A stretch of DNA of 17,399 nucleotides, taken from NCBI GenBank assembly GCA_030152105.1, contig JASLIH010000456.1, forward strand, positions 1 through 17,399, given 5' to 3'. Shown one piece after another: positions 1 to 7,280 of this stretch. The notes beneath the pieces are model-generated. The model did no database searches. It was not told the DNA's origin and saw nothing but the letters and a program-made list of their open reading frames with translations. The position numbers and the translations under genes are program-made. The stretch's first letter is position 1. Every line of letters starts with the position of its first letter. This DNA is from Actinomycetes bacterium (GTDB taxonomy: Bacteria; Actinomycetota; CALGFH01).

Positions 1-76
1 CGGAGGTGTGGTTCGGGACCCAGTCGAGCAGCACCCGCACGCCCCGCGCATGGGCGGCCCCATGAACGGCGAGGCT
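1..76 (-). pseudogene. Fragment of a GH13 alpha-glucosidase/alpha-amylase family gene, lacking its 5' part and running off the left edge
   Basis: Read on the minus strand, this stretch encodes AAHARGVRVLLDWVPNHTS. That matches the segment of glycoside hydrolase family 13 enzymes ending in conserved region I (D-x-V-x-N-H). In complete enzymes this motif is preceded by roughly 80-100 residues of barrel. Here the frame upstream of about base 76 stops resembling GH13 and runs into the promoter and 5' end of the intact plus-strand nhaA, so the normal N-terminus is absent. The gene body would continue to the left, outside the window. It is either a 5'-truncated remnant left by a rearrangement or an assembly join. 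The motif match is seen directly; the truncation is inferred. Substrate cannot be told from so short a piece. Confidence 0.6.
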
Positions 77-89
77 AGCAGCCACCGGG

Positions 90-95
90 TACAGT
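90..95 (+). promoter_or_regulatory. Putative -10 element of a leaderless nhaA transcript
   Basis: The hexamer TACAGT fits TANNNT and lies exactly 6 bases before the GTG at 102. No Shine-Dalgarno sequence is visible before that start. A -10 box at -12 to -7 from the start codon is the known arrangement of leaderless genes in actinobacteria. No convincing -35 was found. Confidence 0.45.
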
Positions 96-101
96 TCGGC
101 C

Positions 102-1415
102 GTGAGCGAGCGCCAGCCGCTGGTCCCGCCGCCGCTGCGCCTCCCGGCCCCACTGCGCGAGTACCTGCGCGAGGAGGCGGCCGGCGGGGTCGTGCTGATG
201 GTCGCTGCGGTGGTCGCACTGGGATGGGCGAACTCGCCCTGGCGGGACGCCTACGCCGCCCTGTGGGAGACCAGCCTGGCCATCCAGCTCGGCCGCTTCG
301 CCATCGAGGCCGACCTGCGCCACTGGGTCAACGACGGCCTCATGACCCTGTTCTTCCTGGTCGTGGGGCTGGAGATCAAGCGTGAGCTGGTCGCCGGGGA
401 GCTGCGGACCTGGCGCAAGGCCGCCCTGCCGGTGGTGGCCGCCGTCGGCGGCATGGCCGTCCCGGCGGCCATCTACGCCGTCGTCAACGCCGGCGGCCCG
501 GGCGCGCCCGGCTGGGGGGTGCCGATGGCCACCGACATCGCCTTCGCCCTCGGCGTGCTCGCCCTGCTCGGCTCCCGGGTGCCCGCCGCCCTGAAGGTGT
601 TCCTGCTCACCCTGGCCGTGGTCGACGACCTGGGCTCGATCGCGGTGGTGGCGCTGTTCTACAGCCGCGGCGTCGACCCGGTCGGGCTGGCCCTCGCCGC
701 CGGGCTGGTGGCCCTGGTGGCGGCGCTGGTCCGCTGGGGCGTCTGGTGGCTGCCGCTCCACATCGGCCTGGGGGTCGCGCTGTGGCTGGCCATGAGGCGC
801 GCCGGGGTCAGCCCGGCGCTGGCCGGCGTGGCCATGGGCCTGCTCACCCCGGCCCGGCCGACCGCCCCGCCCGAGCTCGCTCGCGACCGGGGCGGCGAGC
901 TGGCCGGCGCGCTGGCCGACGACCCTGGCCCGCCGCGCCTGCGCGAGATGCTGCGCGAGGCCAGGGGGACGGTGCCATTGGCCGAGCGTCTGGCCCACGA
1001 CCTGCACCCGGTGAGCGCCTTCCTTGTCGTGCCGCTGTTCGCGCTGGCCAACGCCGGCGTCTCGCTGGAGCGCGGCGGCCTGGCCGCGCCCGGGGCCGGG
1101 GCGGTGTTCGGCGGGATCCTGGCCGGCCGGGTGGCGGGCAAGCTGGCCGGCATCAGCCTCGCCACCTGGCTGGCCGTCCGCCTCGGCCTGGCCGTCCGGC
1201 CCGAGGGGACGAGCTGGGCCCAGCTGGCCGGGGTGGCCACGGTGGCCGGGATCGGCTTCACCGTGCCCCTGTTCGTGGCCGACCTGGCCTTCCCCGACGG
1301 GCGGTTCCAGGCCCCGGTGAAGCTCGGCCTCCTGCTGGCCTCGGTCGTGACCGGCGTCGCCGGGGCCCTGGTCCTGATCAGAACCGCAGGACGGTCCCCA
1401 CCGACGGCTGGATAG
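102..1415 (+). CDS. nhaA: Na+/H+ antiporter NhaA
   Basis: A 437-residue integral membrane protein that exchanges internal Na+ (or Li+) for external H+ across the cytoplasmic membrane, supporting pH and salt homeostasis. Family signatures are present in order: the N-terminal GGVVLMVAAVVALGWANSPW helix, WVNDGLMTLFFLVVGLEIKRE, ATDIAFALGVLALLGSRVP with Asp145, and LAVVDDLGSIAVV with the ion-binding pair Asp175-Asp176. Lys347 in the GKLAGIS segment corresponds to the conserved lysine of the E. coli protein. About 12 membrane helices are expected. A longer hydrophilic loop (about residues 250-295, starting PARPTAPPELARDRGG) makes it larger than the E. coli protein of under 400 residues. The GTG at 102 is chosen because homology begins shortly after it and a -10-like box sits 6 bases upstream. 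It appears monocistronic or is followed 40 bases later by the Rieske gene. Confidence 0.95.
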   Translation: MSERQPLVPPPLRLPAPLREYLREEAAGGVVLMVAAVVALGWANSPWRDAYAALWETSLAIQLGRFAIEADLRHWVNDGLMTLFFLVVGLEIKRELVAGELRTWRKAALPVVAAVGGMAVPAAIYAVVNAGGPGAPGWGVPMATDIAFALGVLALLGSRVPAALKVFLLTLAVVDDLGSIAVVALFYSRGVDPVGLALAAGLVALVAALVRWGVWWLPLHIGLGVALWLAMRRAGVSPALAGVAMGLLTPARPTAPPELARDRGGELAGALADDPGPPRLREMLREARGTVPLAERLAHDLHPVSAFLVVPLFALANAGVSLERGGLAAPGAGAVFGGILAGRVAGKLAGISLATWLAVRLGLAVRPEGTSWAQLAGVATVAGIGFTVPLFVADLAFPDGRFQAPVKLGLLLASVVTGVAGALVLIRTAGRSPPTAG

Positions 1416-1418
1416 GGG

Positions 1419-1424
1419 TAGCCT
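1419..1424 (+). promoter_or_regulatory. Possible -10 element for the DUF2231-Rieske gene
   Basis: TAGCCT fits TANNNT and would give a leader of about 25 bases containing the GAGGAGG ribosome site (1444-1450). There is no recognisable -35 at the usual distance, so this is weak; read-through from nhaA is an alternative. Confidence 0.25.
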
Positions 1425-1455
1425 CCCATATCCGGTCGTTGGCGAGGAGGGTCCC

Positions 1456-2307
1456 GTGCTGCTTGAGAAGGCGATGAAGCGCCTGGAGAGGGCCGACGCC
1501 CTCGACGAGCCGGCCGGCAAGCTGGCCAAGGTGGTGGGCGCGGCCACCCGGCCCCGGGTGGTCAAGAACGCGCTCAGCGGCACCTGGCTCGGCCACCGGT
1601 TCCACCCGCTGCTGGTGCCGATGCCGATCGGGTTCTGGAGCGGCGCCCTGCTGTTCGACCTGGTCGCCACCAGGCGGGCCCGCTGGGCGGCCGACACCCT
1701 GGTCGGAGCCGGGATCGCCGCCGCCGTGCCGACGGCCGCGGCCGGCCTGTCGGACTGGGCCGACGCCGAGCCCGAGGGCCGCCGGGTGGGGCTGGTCCAC
1801 GCCAGCTGCAACTCCCTCGCCCTGCTCTGCTACTCGGCGTCGCTGGCGGCCCGGCTGCTGGGCCGGCGCAAGGCGGGGGTCGGGCTCGGGCTGGCCGGGG
1901 CGGCGGCGATGAGCGCCGGCGGCTACCTCGGCGGCCACCTGGCCTATGTGCAGGCCGTCGGGGTCGAGAAGAAGCGCTTCGCCGGCGGACCGGCCGAGTG
2001 GACGGCGGTGCTGGATGCGGCCGACCTGGCCGAGGGCGCGCCGCGGGTGGTGCGGGCCGGCGACACCGAGGTGCTGCTGTACCGCGATGGCGGCCGCCTC
2101 CACGCGCTGTGGGCCAGCTGCACCCACGAGTGCGGCCCACTGGCCGAGGGCCACTTCGCCGACGGCTGCGTGACCTGCCCCTGGCACGGCAGCACCTTCC
2201 GCCTGGCCGACGGCAAGGTGGTCCGGGGCCCAGCCGCCGCCTCCCAGCCTGTCTACGAGACCAGGGTCACCGACGGCGGCAAGATCGAGGTCCGCACCGC
2301 CCCCTGA
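1456..2307 (+). CDS. DUF2231 membrane protein fused to a C-terminal Rieske [2Fe-2S] domain
   Basis: A 283-residue two-domain protein. Residues about 45-175 look like DUF2231: an HPLLVPMPIGFWSGALLFDL start, then several hydrophobic helices, so about four membrane spans. Residues about 183-280 form a Rieske-type ferredoxin domain. The cluster ligands are visible as Cys222-Thr-His224 and Cys241-Pro-Trp-His244, the latter in the usual CPWHGSTF context. An extra cysteine, Cys226, lies two residues after the first ligand pair. The domain should carry a [2Fe-2S] cluster and transfer electrons close to the membrane; partner and substrate are unknown. The GTG start has a strong site (GAGGAGG, 1444-1450) five bases upstream. 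It ends 6 bases before the stop of the convergent GAF gene. Confidence 0.88.
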   Translation: MLLEKAMKRLERADALDEPAGKLAKVVGAATRPRVVKNALSGTWLGHRFHPLLVPMPIGFWSGALLFDLVATRRARWAADTLVGAGIAAAVPTAAAGLSDWADAEPEGRRVGLVHASCNSLALLCYSASLAARLLGRRKAGVGLGLAGAAAMSAGGYLGGHLAYVQAVGVEKKRFAGGPAEWTAVLDAADLAEGAPRVVRAGDTEVLLYRDGGRLHALWASCTHECGPLAEGHFADGCVTCPWHGSTFRLADGKVVRGPAAASQPVYETRVTDGGKIEVRTAP

Positions 2308-2313
2308 AGGCAA

Positions 2314-2916
2314 TCAGCCGTCCTCGGCGTCGGGGCGGTCGGTGCCGCCGCGGAGGGCGTCGAGCAGCTTGTCCAGCAGGACCCCGCGGAGCCGGGCCTC
2401 CAGCGCGATGGAGATGAGGCTGGCCACCACCCCGGAATAGGCCACGGTGGCCGTGACCTCGGCGACCTCCCAGTCCCTCGCCCGCGAGCTGTGCAGGTTC
2501 AGGGAGCCGATCGGCCGGCCCCCGGGCAGGGTGAGGGGGGTCGACAGCACCGCCCGGACGGTGGCCCGGTCGATCAGGTGGCGCAGGTCGGGCCAGCGGC
2601 TGTCGGTGGTGAGGTCGCGGGAGGACACCGGGAGCTCGTTGGCGTACGAGTCGAGCGCCGGCCCGGCGCCCAGCCGCTCCTGGGCGGTGGCCAGCCCGCG
2701 ACCGGGCGGGCCGCTGGCGGCGGCGCACCGCAGCACCTCGTGCTCGTCGGCCAGCATCACCCCGGCGCCCTGGGCCCGGAGCACGGTGGTCGCCGCCTGG
2801 ACCACCCGCTGGAGGGCGGCGGCCAGGCCCTCCCCGGCCAGCCCGTCCACGCCCTGGAGCAGGACCCGCAGCTCCCGGGTCGCTGACCTGCGGTCGATCG
2901 GCACCGACAACGCCAC
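2314..2916 (-). CDS. GAF-domain protein
   Basis: A 200-residue soluble protein, mostly one GAF domain (about residues 25-165). Visible features are the helix ALQRVVQAATTVLRAQGAGVML, the strand motif ADEHEVLRCAAAS, the SRDLTTDSRWPDL segment and the STPLTLPGGRPIGSLNLHS core. GAF domains bind small ligands or act as redox/signal sensors. In actinobacteria this GAF type is commonly followed by an RNA-binding ANTAR domain; here the chain ends after a short helical tail (ALEARLRGVLLDKLLDALRG), so no ANTAR or other output domain is present. The GTG start has a GGAGG site 8 bases upstream (complement of 2925-2930). It lies 93 bases downstream of the DUF255 gene on the same strand, with a possible hairpin between. 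Signal and partner are unknown. Confidence 0.85.
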   Translation of the reverse strand: MALSVPIDRRSATRELRVLLQGVDGLAGEGLAAALQRVVQAATTVLRAQGAGVMLADEHEVLRCAAASGPPGRGLATAQERLGAGPALDSYANELPVSSRDLTTDSRWPDLRHLIDRATVRAVLSTPLTLPGGRPIGSLNLHSSRARDWEVAEVTATVAYSGVVASLISIALEARLRGVLLDKLLDALRGGTDRPDAEDG

Positions 2917-2972
2917 CTTGCGCGCCTCCGTCGGGAAGGCACGGGCTCGATGGGTCTGCGGTTGGTGAGTTG

Positions 2973-2999
2973 CCTGGCCAGGTGGGCGCCAAACGCCCA
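2973..2999 (-). terminator. Possible hairpin terminator after the DUF255 gene
   Basis: Just downstream of the DUF255 stop is a 6-bp stem TGGGCG / CGCCCA (2983-2988 and 2994-2999) with a 5-base loop. Next to it is the perfect 10-bp palindrome CCTGGCCAGG (2973-2982). There is no T-run, as is often so in high-GC actinobacteria. It would separate the DUF255 and GAF transcripts. Confidence 0.35.
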
Positions 3000-3009
3000 G
3001 TCGGGCGGG

Positions 3010-5034
3010 TCAGGCGAGCTGGGCGGCCAGGTCGGCCGGTTCGGTGACCGGCCGCTGGCAGACGAAGTGCTCACAGACATAGGCGGTGGCCCGGCCCTCG
3101 AGGGCCGGCCGGTCGGCCAGCAGCGGCACCTCGCCCTGGGCGGTGGCGTCGTCGGGCCCGGCGGCCGCGACCACCCGGTTGGGCTGGTAGGTCCTCCAGA
3201 CCTCGGCCAGCAGGGCGCCGGTGTCGGTCGCTCCGGGGCGGCCCACGATGGCGACCTCCCTGACCCTGGCCAGGGCGAAGTCGGCCGCCCCGAGGGCGTG
3301 CCCGAACCCGGTCGGGGCCCGGCCCAGCACTCCGAGGACGGGCTTGAGGGCGCTGATCCCGGCCTGCTCCCAGTCGGCGGAACCGGTCAGGCGGCCCAGG
3401 CGCTGGAGCACCTCGGCGGCCACCGACGAGCCGGCCGGGACGGCGTTGTCGAACAGCTCCCGCGGCCGGACGACCAGCTGCTCGGCGTCGCGGCCGGTCT
3501 GGTAGAAGCCGTCGCCGCCCGGGTCGGCGAACAGCTCCACCATGGCCCCGGCGAGCCGCCGGGCCTCGCGCAGCCAGCGCAGCTCGAAGGTGGTCTCGTA
3601 CAGGGTCAGGCAGGCCTCGGCCATGCAGGCGTAGTCGTCCAGGTAGCCGGGCCCGCCCTTGCGGCCCTCGCGCCAGGAGCGCAGCAGCCGCCCGTCCTCG
3701 CCGGCCAGCGCCTCGAGCACGAAGCCTGCCGCGGCCAGGGCGGCGTCGAGGTAGCGGGGCTCGCCGAAGCTCCGGCCGGCCTCGGCCAGGGCCGAGATGA
3801 CCAGGCCGTTCCAGGCGGCCAGGACCTTGTCGTCGGTCGCCGGGTGGACCCTGGCCTCGCGGGCCGCGAACAGCCGCGGCAGCGCGGCCGTCACCTGGGC
3901 GGCCAGCTCCTCGCCGGCCGGGCTGGGTGTCCACAGGACGTTGGTCCCCTCCCAGTTGCCCTCGGGGGTGGCGCCGAGGTGGCGGGCCACCGGCTCGCCG
4001 GCGATCGAGACCAGGTCGTCCCACGACCAGACGAAGAACCGGCCCTCGACCCCCTCGGAGTCGGCGTCCTGGGAGGAGAAGAACCCGCCGTCGCCATGGC
4101 GAAGCTCGCGCAGCAGGTAGTCGGCGGTGCGGCTGGCCACCGCCCGGTAGCGGTCCTCGCCGGTGGCCTGCCAGGCGTGGGTGTAGAGGCGGGTCAGCAG
4201 GGCGTTGTCGTACAGCATCTTCTCGAAGTGCGGGACCAGCCAGCGCCCGTCGGTCGAGTAGCGGTGGAAGCCGCCCCCGACCTGGTCGAAGATGCCGCCG
4301 TCGGCCATCCGGTCAAGGGTCAGCCGGACCATGTCCAGGGCACCCTCGAAGCCGCGCAGGTGGCAGCGGAGCAGGAACTCGAGCGTCATCGGCTGGGGGA
4401 ACTTGGGCGCGCCCCCGAACCCGCCCCAGGTGGTGTCGAACGCGCCCCGCAGCCCCTCGAACGCCTGGCGCAGCGTCCCGGCGTCCAGCTGGCCGCCGCC
4501 GTCGCCGCCGAGGGCGCCGGCCTGGGCGGCCAGCACCTGCACGACCTGGTCGCCCTGGCGGCGGGCGTCGTCGCGACGCCTGGCCCAGGCGTCGGCGACC
4601 GCGGCCAGCACCCGGCGGAAGCTGGGCATGCCCGGCCGGTCGGCCTTCGGGTAGTAGGTGCCGGCGTAGAACGGGCTCCCCTCGGGGGTGAGGAACACCG
4701 TCATCGGCCAGCCGCCGTGCCCGGTCATGGCCTGGACCGCGTCCATGTAGATGCCGTCCAGGTCTGGCCGCTCCTCGCGGTCGACCTTGACGCAGACGAA
4801 GCCCTCGTTCATCTGGGCGGCCGTCTCGGCGTCCTCGAACGACTCATGGGCCATCACGTGGCACCAGTGGCAGGCCGCGTAGCCGATCGAGAGCAGGATC
4901 GGCTTGTCCTCGGCCCGGGCCCGCTCCAGGGCCTCGGGGCCCCACGGGTACCAGTCGACCGGGTTGTGGGCATGCTGGAGGAGGTAGGGGCTGGTCTGCT
5001 CGATCAGACGGTTCGCGGCCGGCGGGTTCCTCAT
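3010..5034 (-). CDS. DUF255 thioredoxin-fold protein (YyaL / SPATA20 family)
   Basis: A 674-residue, probably cytosolic protein. The N-terminal DUF255 thioredoxin-like domain (about residues 5-165) opens with the family signature [21 protein letters not shown]. It contains a Cys55-His-Trp-Cys58 pair in the thioredoxin active-site position, followed by [16 protein letters not shown] and [20 protein letters not shown]. The rest (about 185-660) matches the helical six-hairpin-like region of this family, with [36 protein letters not shown] and [14 protein letters not shown]. Length is normal for the family. The precise reaction of bacterial members is not established. ATG at 5034 is preferred over an upstream TTG at 5073: homology starts immediately after it, and a TACACT -10-like box lies 6 bases before it with no Shine-Dalgarno, consistent with a leaderless message. 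Confidence 0.92.
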   Translation of the reverse strand: MRNPPAANRLIEQTSPYLLQHAHNPVDWYPWGPEALERARAEDKPILLSIGYAACHWCHVMAHESFEDAETAAQMNEGFVCVKVDREERPDLDGIYMDAVQAMTGHGGWPMTVFLTPEGSPFYAGTYYPKADRPGMPSFRRVLAAVADAWARRRDDARRQGDQVVQVLAAQAGALGGDGGGQLDAGTLRQAFEGLRGAFDTTWGGFGGAPKFPQPMTLEFLLRCHLRGFEGALDMVRLTLDRMADGGIFDQVGGGFHRYSTDGRWLVPHFEKMLYDNALLTRLYTHAWQATGEDRYRAVASRTADYLLRELRHGDGGFFSSQDADSEGVEGRFFVWSWDDLVSIAGEPVARHLGATPEGNWEGTNVLWTPSPAGEELAAQVTAALPRLFAAREARVHPATDDKVLAAWNGLVISALAEAGRSFGEPRYLDAALAAAGFVLEALAGEDGRLLRSWREGRKGGPGYLDDYACMAEACLTLYETTFELRWLREARRLAGAMVELFADPGGDGFYQTGRDAEQLVVRPRELFDNAVPAGSSVAAEVLQRLGRLTGSADWEQAGISALKPVLGVLGRAPTGFGHALGAADFALARVREVAIVGRPGATDTGALLAEVWRTYQPNRVVAAAGPDDATAQGEVPLLADRPALEGRATAYVCEHFVCQRPVTEPADLAAQLA

Positions 5035-5040
5035 CGGGTC

Positions 5041-5046
5041 AGTGTA
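5041..5046 (-). promoter_or_regulatory. Putative -10 element of a leaderless DUF255 transcript
   Basis: On the minus strand the hexamer is TACACT, ending 6 bases before the ATG at 5034. This is the same spacing as the TACAGT box before nhaA. There is no ribosome binding site between. A TTGATC lies 21 bases upstream, too far for a normal -35. Confidence 0.45.
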
Positions 5047-5083
5047 GGCTCGGCCGGCGAGCCAGCTGATCAAGGAGGACGCC

Positions 5084-5467
5084 GTGGAGGAGCGGGCGGT
5101 CGCGGCCTGGCTGGACGGCTACAGCCACGCCTGGGGCACCTATGACGCCGAGGAGATCGGGGGGCTGTTCAGCGCCGACGCCGTCTACTGGTACGACCCG
5201 TTCACCGAGCCGCTCCGGGGACGGGAGGCGATCGTCGCCGACTGGCTGAAGGACCGCGACGAGTCCGGGACCTACGAGGGTGCCTACCACCCGGTCCTGG
5301 TCGCCGGCGACCAGGCGGTGGCCAGGGGCTACAGCCGCTACCTCAACACCAACGGCACCGTCCGCGACGAGTACGACAACCTGTTCCTGCTCCGGTTCGA
5401 CGCCGACGGGCGCTGCGCCGAGTACCGCGAGTGGTACATGCGCAAGCCCAGGCCGGAGGGCGGCTGA
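5084..5467 (+). CDS. SnoaL-like / NTF2-fold protein
   Basis: A 127-residue single-domain protein. The pattern of an N-terminal helix ([25 protein letters not shown]) followed by [26 protein letters not shown], then an antiparallel sheet ending in [21 protein letters not shown], is characteristic of the SnoaL-like branch of the NTF2 superfamily. These proteins form a small cone-shaped pocket and act as cyclases, isomerases or ligand binders; the substrate here cannot be told. The GTG start has a strong AAGGAGG site five bases upstream (5072-5078). It is divergent from the DUF255 gene (49-base gap) and is followed after 74 bases by the phosphotransferase. Confidence 0.87.
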   Translation: MEERAVAAWLDGYSHAWGTYDAEEIGGLFSADAVYWYDPFTEPLRGREAIVADWLKDRDESGTYEGAYHPVLVAGDQAVARGYSRYLNTNGTVRDEYDNLFLLRFDADGRCAEYREWYMRKPRPEGG

Positions 5468-5478
5468 GCGGTTCTGCA

Positions 5479-5496
5479 ACCGGGCCGCAACCCGGT
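5479..5496 (+). terminator. Hairpin after the SnoaL-like gene
   Basis: A 6-bp stem ACCGGG / CCCGGT with a 6-base loop starts 12 bases after the SnoaL-like stop. There is no U-tail. It may be a weak terminator, or the first half of a leader structure for the phosphotransferase, since its arms can also pair with those of the next hairpin. Confidence 0.35.
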
Positions 5497-5507
5497 CGGC
5501 GATCCTG

Positions 5508-5527
5508 GTCCCGGAACCAACCGGGAC
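5508..5527 (+). promoter_or_regulatory. Hairpin just before the phosphotransferase ribosome site
   Basis: A perfect 7-bp stem GTCCCGG / CCGGGAC with the loop AACCAA ends directly before the GGGAGGG ribosome site (5528-5534). It could limit access to the site or act as part of an attenuator with the preceding hairpin. Confidence 0.35.
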
Positions 5528-5541
5528 GGGAGGGTGCTGCT

Positions 5542-6516
5542 GTGACCTCACTGCTGGTCGACGTCGTCAGGAGAGAGCCGCTGGCCGCGGCCGACGGCCG
5601 CTCGGGGAGCCTGCTGGAGCGGGTGGTCCTGGCCGGGGGCGAGGCGCTGGTGGTCAAGCACGTCCGGGACGGGGGCGACTGGATCATGCGGGCCAGCCAC
5701 GACCACGGCCGGGCGGCCGAGCTGTGGTCCTCGGGGGTGCTGGCCCGGGTGCCCGAGGTGATCGACCACGCCGTCCTCGGGGCCGAGGAGGTCGCCGGCG
5801 GCTGGGTGGTGATCATGCGCGACGTGTCGGCCGCCCTGGTGCCCGACACCGCCCGGATCAGCCGGGGCGACAGCCGCCGGGTCCTCGAGGCGGCCGCCGC
5901 CCTGCACGCCGCCTTCGCCGACGGCCCGCCGCTGGAGCTGTGCCCGCTGGCCGACCGCTACGCGTTCCTGTCCCCGGCCACCGCCCGCCGTGAGGCCGGC
6001 GGCGCCGACGAGGTCCCGGCGCTGATCGGCCGCGGCTGGGAGCGGTTCGCCGAGGTCGTCCCCGCGGACGTCGCCGAGCCGGTGCTGGCCGTCCTGGAGC
6101 GGCCGGAGGTGCTGGCGACGGCCCTGTCGGGGTTCGGGTCGACCCTCGTCCAGGGCGACCTCAAGCTCGGCAACCTGGGCTTCACCGCCGACCGGGTGGT
6201 GATGCTGGACTGGGGCACCCAGACCGGCTGGGCACCCCCGGGGGTCGAGGTCGCCTGGTACCTGGCCATCAACTGGAGCCGCATCGACGCCACCCGCGAG
6301 CAGGTGCTGGAGGACTTCCGGGCCGCCGAGGGCGAGCACCACGACTCCGACGCCCTGCGCCTGGCCCTGCTGGGCGGCCTGGTCCAGCTCGGCTGGGACA
6401 AGGCCCTGCACGCCAGCGGCCACCCCGACCCGGCCATCAGGGCCCGCGAGGCGGCCGACCTGGCCTGGTGGACCGAGCGGGCCCGGGACGCCCTGGCGGT
6501 GTGGTCGCCGTCGTGA
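5542..6516 (+). CDS. APH-fold phosphotransferase (aminoglycoside phosphotransferase / small-molecule kinase family)
   Basis: A 324-residue cytosolic kinase-like protein. The N-lobe has the likely ATP-binding lysine Lys39 in EALVVKHV, and a hinge-like segment follows at GGWVVIMRDVS. The C-lobe has the catalytic loop VQGDLKLGNLGF with Asp206 and Asn211, and the metal-binding Asp223 in VMLDWG, followed by the family-typical PGVEVAWYLAIN. The residue before the catalytic Gly-Asp is Gln, where classical aminoglycoside kinases have His. It should transfer the ATP gamma-phosphate to a hydroxyl of a small molecule; substrate is unknown and antibiotic resistance should not be assumed. The GTG start is chosen for its GGGAGGG site (5528-5534); an in-frame extension to 5431 lies inside the SnoaL-like gene and is rejected. 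Its stop overlaps the methyltransferase start. Confidence 0.85.
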   Translation: MTSLLVDVVRREPLAAADGRSGSLLERVVLAGGEALVVKHVRDGGDWIMRASHDHGRAAELWSSGVLARVPEVIDHAVLGAEEVAGGWVVIMRDVSAALVPDTARISRGDSRRVLEAAAALHAAFADGPPLELCPLADRYAFLSPATARREAGGADEVPALIGRGWERFAEVVPADVAEPVLAVLERPEVLATALSGFGSTLVQGDLKLGNLGFTADRVVMLDWGTQTGWAPPGVEVAWYLAINWSRIDATREQVLEDFRAAEGEHHDSDALRLALLGGLVQLGWDKALHASGHPDPAIRAREAADLAWWTERARDALAVWSPS

Positions 6517-7280
6517 GCGATTCCGGGAGGACCAAGCGGCTGTTCGCCGAGGCCTACGACAGGTCGGCCGACGGGTTTGCACGCAGCGCCGACCGGCTCG
6601 TCTACGGCTACCTGGCCCGGCCCCTGGCCAGGGCGCTGGCCGAGGCCGCCGGCCGGGTGCTGGACGTGGCCGCCGGGTCGGGGGCGCTGGGGCGGCTGCT
6701 GCCGGCGGTGGTCGCCCTCGACCTGTCGGCCGCCCAGCTGCGCCAGAACCCGCTCCCGGCCCGGCTCCAGGGCGACGCCGAGCGGCTGCCGTTCCGCGAC
6801 GGCGCCTTCGCCGCCGCCGGCTGCGCGTTCGGGATCAACCACTTCCCCGACCCGGGGGCGGCCGTGGCCGAGATGGCCCGGGTCGCCCCCCTGGTCGGGC
6901 TGCTCACCTGGGCCCGGCCCGAGCCCCCCTACCACCCCAAGCAGGCGGTCATGGAGGTGGTGGCCCGCCGCGCCGGCAGCGACCGCACCGCCGCCGGCGT
7001 GCTCGTCGACGAGCTCGGCGAGCGGGTCGGCTCCGCCGCCGCCGTCCAGGCCCTGCTGGAGGGCGCCGGCCTGCGCCCGGACGTGGCCGAGGTCGAGGTC
7101 GACCTCCCCTGGCCGGGGGCGGCCGCCTTCGTCGACTACCGCCTGGCCACCGTCGGGGTCGCCGGCCTGATCGACGACCCGGCCTCCGTCCGCCGCGAGG
7201 CCATCGCCGCCGTCGCCGCCCTCCCAGCCGAGACCCTTCCCTGGAAACCCCGGCTGGTGTTGGGGGTCGGCCGCCGCTAG
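6513..7280 (+). CDS. Class I SAM-dependent methyltransferase
   Basis: A 255-residue protein with the Rossmann-like methyltransferase fold. Motif I, which binds S-adenosylmethionine, is VLDVAAGSG at residues 49-57. The second strand (VVALDLSAAQL) follows, then the GDAERLPFRDGAFAAAGCAF segment typical of UbiE/Methyltransf_11-like enzymes. The N-terminal FAEAYDRSADGF is the usual lead-in helix of that group. The acceptor is unknown. The GTG at 6513 overlaps the TGA of the phosphotransferase (GTGA), a sign of translational coupling. The gene ends in a CTAG shared with the stop of the convergent regulator gene. Confidence 0.87.
   Translation: MSDSGRTKRLFAEAYDRSADGFARSADRLVYGYLARPLARALAEAAGRVLDVAAGSGALGRLLPAVVALDLSAAQLRQNPLPARLQGDAERLPFRDGAFAAAGCAFGINHFPDPGAAVAEMARVAPLVGLLTWARPEPPYHPKQAVMEVVARRAGSDRTAAGVLVDELGERVGSAAAVQALLEGAGLRPDVAEVEVDLPWPGAAAFVDYRLATVGVAGLIDDPASVRREAIAAVAALPAETLPWKPRLVLGVGRR

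Noticed and set aside
75..1811. A 578-codon minus-strand open frame across nhaA
   Set aside because: Antisense to nhaA and the start of the Rieske gene; Gly/His/Gln-rich translation without motifs.
5035..5073. Upstream TTG start for the DUF255 protein
   Set aside because: Its 13 extra residues have no family match and it overlaps the likely promoter; the ATG at 5034 starts right before the conserved region.
2950..5145. A 731-codon plus-strand open frame
   Set aside because: It is the antisense shadow of the DUF255 gene, whose minus-strand translation shows full family motifs. The plus-strand translation has no recognisable fold and biased composition.
5431..5541. N-terminal extension of the phosphotransferase into the SnoaL-like gene
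   Set aside because: It overlaps the end of the SnoaL-like gene and the two leader hairpins; the GTG at 5542 has a good ribosome site and begins the family-like sequence.
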